From the NCBI GenBank assembly GCA_913061475.1, contig CAJXUN010000014.1, forward strand, positions 1-64,000: 64,000 bases of DNA, in the 5' to 3' direction. The stretch comes from an uncultured Colwellia sp. (lineage in GTDB: Bacteria > Pseudomonadota > Gammaproteobacteria > Enterobacterales > Alteromonadaceae). Shown here piece by piece: positions 62,292 to 64,000 of the stretch. Every line of letters starts with the position of its first letter. Positions within the stretch are counted from its first letter, which is position 1. The position numbers and the translations under genes are program-made. The notes beneath the pieces were generated by a model. That model did not search any database. It had not been told where the DNA came from and was given only the letters and a program-made list of their open reading frames with translations.

Positions 62292-64000
62292 GCGCCGGTA
62301 GTTTAAAGAGTAATACTAAAGCCATTATCGCAGGTGTGATCATCGGGGGTATGCTGACCTTTGGCGCTTACATTTGGTTAATACCATCTGGAAATGAACA
62401 GATGGCAAGCGCAACATCTACAGAGAAACAGCCTTTGTATTGGGTTGCACCTATGGACGCTAATTACCAACGCGATAAGCCCGGAAAATCACCTATGGGC
62501 ATGGATTTGGTGCCGGTATATGAGGATGATGGTAACGGCCCTGATGAAGGTCCTGGTACTATTCGAATTTCATCTAATGTGATCAATAATTTGGGCGTTC
62601 GTACCACCAAAGTGAGTTATAAATCACTACATACTGAAATTAATACCGTTGGCTATGTCGCTTACAACGAAGATAAATTAGTTCATATCCATCCAAGGGT
62701 GCAAGGCTGGATTGAAAAACTATATATTAAATCTGTTGGCGACCCAGTCGAAAAAGGTCAGCCGTTATACGATATTTATTCGCCGGAGTTAGTGAATGCT
62801 CAAGAAGAGTTATTGCTCGCATTAGCGCGTAACAACAAACAATTAATCAGTGCTGCTGAAAATCGATTAATGGCACTACAACTACCTAAATCGGCAGTTG
62901 AAAAGTTAAAGAAAACGAGAAAGTCTCAGTCAAACATTACCTTTTATGCACCGCAAAAGGGTGTCGTTGAAAACCTAAACATACGTGAAGGTTTCTTTGT
63001 TAAGCCCGGTTCAACGCTTATGTCGATTGGCGACTTATCTGAAGTTTGGGTTGAAGCTGAAGTATTTGAACGACAAGCAGGACAAGTAAAAACCGATACC
63101 CCCGTCACTATGACGCTTGATTATTTACCGGGTAAAACGTGGACAGGGCAAGTTGATTATATTTATCCAACACTTGATGCTAAAACCCGTACTGTCAAAG
63201 TTCGCCTACGTTTCAATAATGATAATGGCGATTTTAAACCGAATATGTTTGCACAAATTGCCATTCATACTACGGGTAATGAAAGTGCCTTACTTATTCC
63301 TAAAGAAGCGCTGATTAGAACGGGTAGCCAAGACCGGGTTGTGCTCGCACTTGGGCAAGGAAATTTTAAATCGGTGGCGGTAACCGTCGGACGCTACGAT
63401 AGTGAAAGTGTTGAAATAGTTGCAGGCCTGAGTGAAGGAGAAGAGGTTGTTAGCTCCGCGCAGTTTTTACTGGATTCAGAATCAAGCAAATCATCAGATT
63501 TTAAACGTATGAATCATGATGATGTTAGACAAAATGATGCCGTACCAACGTCGGTGTGGGTCGCCGCTAAAATTCAAAGTTTAATGGAAGGTCATAAAAT
63601 GTTAACGCTAGTGCATGATGCTATTCCTGAATGGGATTGGCCTGAAATGACCATGGATTTTACGGTCAGCGATTCAGTCGATTTTTCTTTACTTAATCAA
63701 GGTCTTAGTTTGCACGTTGAAGTAACAAAAACTGCGGCAGGCGACTACCAAGTCAGTAATATTCATATCCCTGATACGTTAACAGATGATTCTAGCCCTA
63801 TGGTCGGCATGGATATGAGCAAAGGCAGTAAAACAAGTGCCGTTATACCTTCTGCAACCGTAACCGGCACCATCAACTCCTTAATGATTGATCACGGTAT
63901 GATCAACATCAGTCGCTCCGCCATTGAAAAATGGCATCGAGAGGCGGCAACCGTTGATTTTATTGCCGGTGACGGCGTGAGTTTATCAAAGCTTAGCCAA
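62288..64000 (+). CDS. CusB-like efflux RND periplasmic adaptor, partial (runs off right edge)
   Basis: 571 codons are in the window, with no stop. It has one TM anchor (around 12-33), a heavy-metal-binding segment (YWVAPMDANYQRDKPGKSPM followed by GMDLVPVYE, 50-80), then barrel-sandwich and hairpin domains (HIHPRVQGWIEKLYI, ITFYAPQKGVVENLNI, GDLSEVWVEAEVFERQAG). At the C-terminus are two CusF-like domains: the first keeps WPEMTMDF (around 455), while the second has KWHREAATVDF in place of the metal motif. A CusA-type pump gene should follow beyond 64000. Substrate probably Cu(I)/Ag(I). Confidence 0.88.
   Translation, partial: MSAGSLKSNTKAIIAGVIIGGMLTFGAYIWLIPSGNEQMASATSTEKQPLYWVAPMDANYQRDKPGKSPMGMDLVPVYEDDGNGPDEGPGTIRISSNVINNLGVRTTKVSYKSLHTEINTVGYVAYNEDKLVHIHPRVQGWIEKLYIKSVGDPVEKGQPLYDIYSPELVNAQEELLLALARNNKQLISAAENRLMALQLPKSAVEKLKKTRKSQSNITFYAPQKGVVENLNIREGFFVKPGSTLMSIGDLSEVWVEAEVFERQAGQVKTDTPVTMTLDYLPGKTWTGQVDYIYPTLDAKTRTVKVRLRFNNDNGDFKPNMFAQIAIHTTGNESALLIPKEALIRTGSQDRVVLALGQGNFKSVAVTVGRYDSESVEIVAGLSEGEEVVSSAQFLLDSESSKSSDFKRMNHDDVRQNDAVPTSVWVAAKIQSLMEGHKMLTLVHDAIPEWDWPEMTMDFTVSDSVDFSLLNQGLSLHVEVTKTAAGDYQVSNIHIPDTLTDDSSPMVGMDMSKGSKTSAVIPSATVTGTINSLMIDHGMINISRSAIEKWHREAATVDFIAGDGVSLSKLSQ

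Overview
The window is chromosomal DNA from an AT-rich marine gammaproteobacterium. It is most likely Alteromonadales, near Colwellia or Thalassotalea; this rests on gene content and gene order, and I cannot assign a species. I see no phage, transposase, CRISPR array, rRNA or tRNA. The one stable RNA gene is RNase P RNA.

Region 1 (1-26.3 kb) is conserved housekeeping DNA. An ABC exporter (yadG-yadH) and a TrmB-like methyltransferase are followed by a block that matches the E. coli panC-to-mrcB order: panC, panB, folK, pcnB, gluQ, dksA, sfsA, then thpR, hrpB and mrcB. Here panD is replaced by the PLP-dependent aspartate decarboxylase PanP, facing panC. pepB, miaA, a small periplasmic solute-binding protein and two small proteins of unknown role are interspersed. 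Next comes the E. coli-type rsmI / lpoA-yraN-diaA-dolP cluster. Both mrcB (PBP1b) and lpoA (the PBP1a activator) are present.

Region 2 (26.3-37.2 kb) holds a GST, rnpB and a stress island: a tandem universal stress protein, a PsiE-like protein, a SulP transporter, a NhaR-type LysR regulator, a previously unannotated wreck of nhaA, a Rap1a/Tai-like secreted protein, an HPF/RaiA-like ribosome factor and a CBS protein. The usp gene and the nhaA remnant share one promoter module, with the same LysR-type box at the same spacing from a 19-nt exact match, so the regulator appears to control both. A BlaI/M56 pair follows, in which the M56 protein carries ankyrin repeats in place of a beta-lactam sensor.

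Region 3 (37.3-49.4 kb) is accessory. It has an MBOAT/SGNH acyltransferase pair, an ohrR-ohr peroxide-defence pair with visible operators, an overlapping pair of unrecognised genes (a three-TM membrane protein and a GNAT-like protein), and a five-gene photolyase/cryptochrome cluster (cry-DASH, a second FAD photolyase-like protein, DUF2256, FeS-BCP photolyase, TIGR03643). The photolyase cluster lies between two direct copies of the putA 3' end.

Region 4 (49.4-64 kb) contains putA, an FHA-domain regulator with a Ser/Thr kinase-TPR receptor and two convergent unknown genes, and a copper/silver-handling operon: a Met/His/Cys-rich secreted protein, a DUF411 lipoprotein, CusC-like and CusB-like. 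The CusB-like gene runs off the right edge.

The less obvious observations are: a probable AUU start for pcnB, as in E. coli; a three-fold tandem copy of the hrpB tail; the nhaA remnant; the shared LysR promoter module; dispersed intergenic repeats; and direct repeats around the photolyase island.
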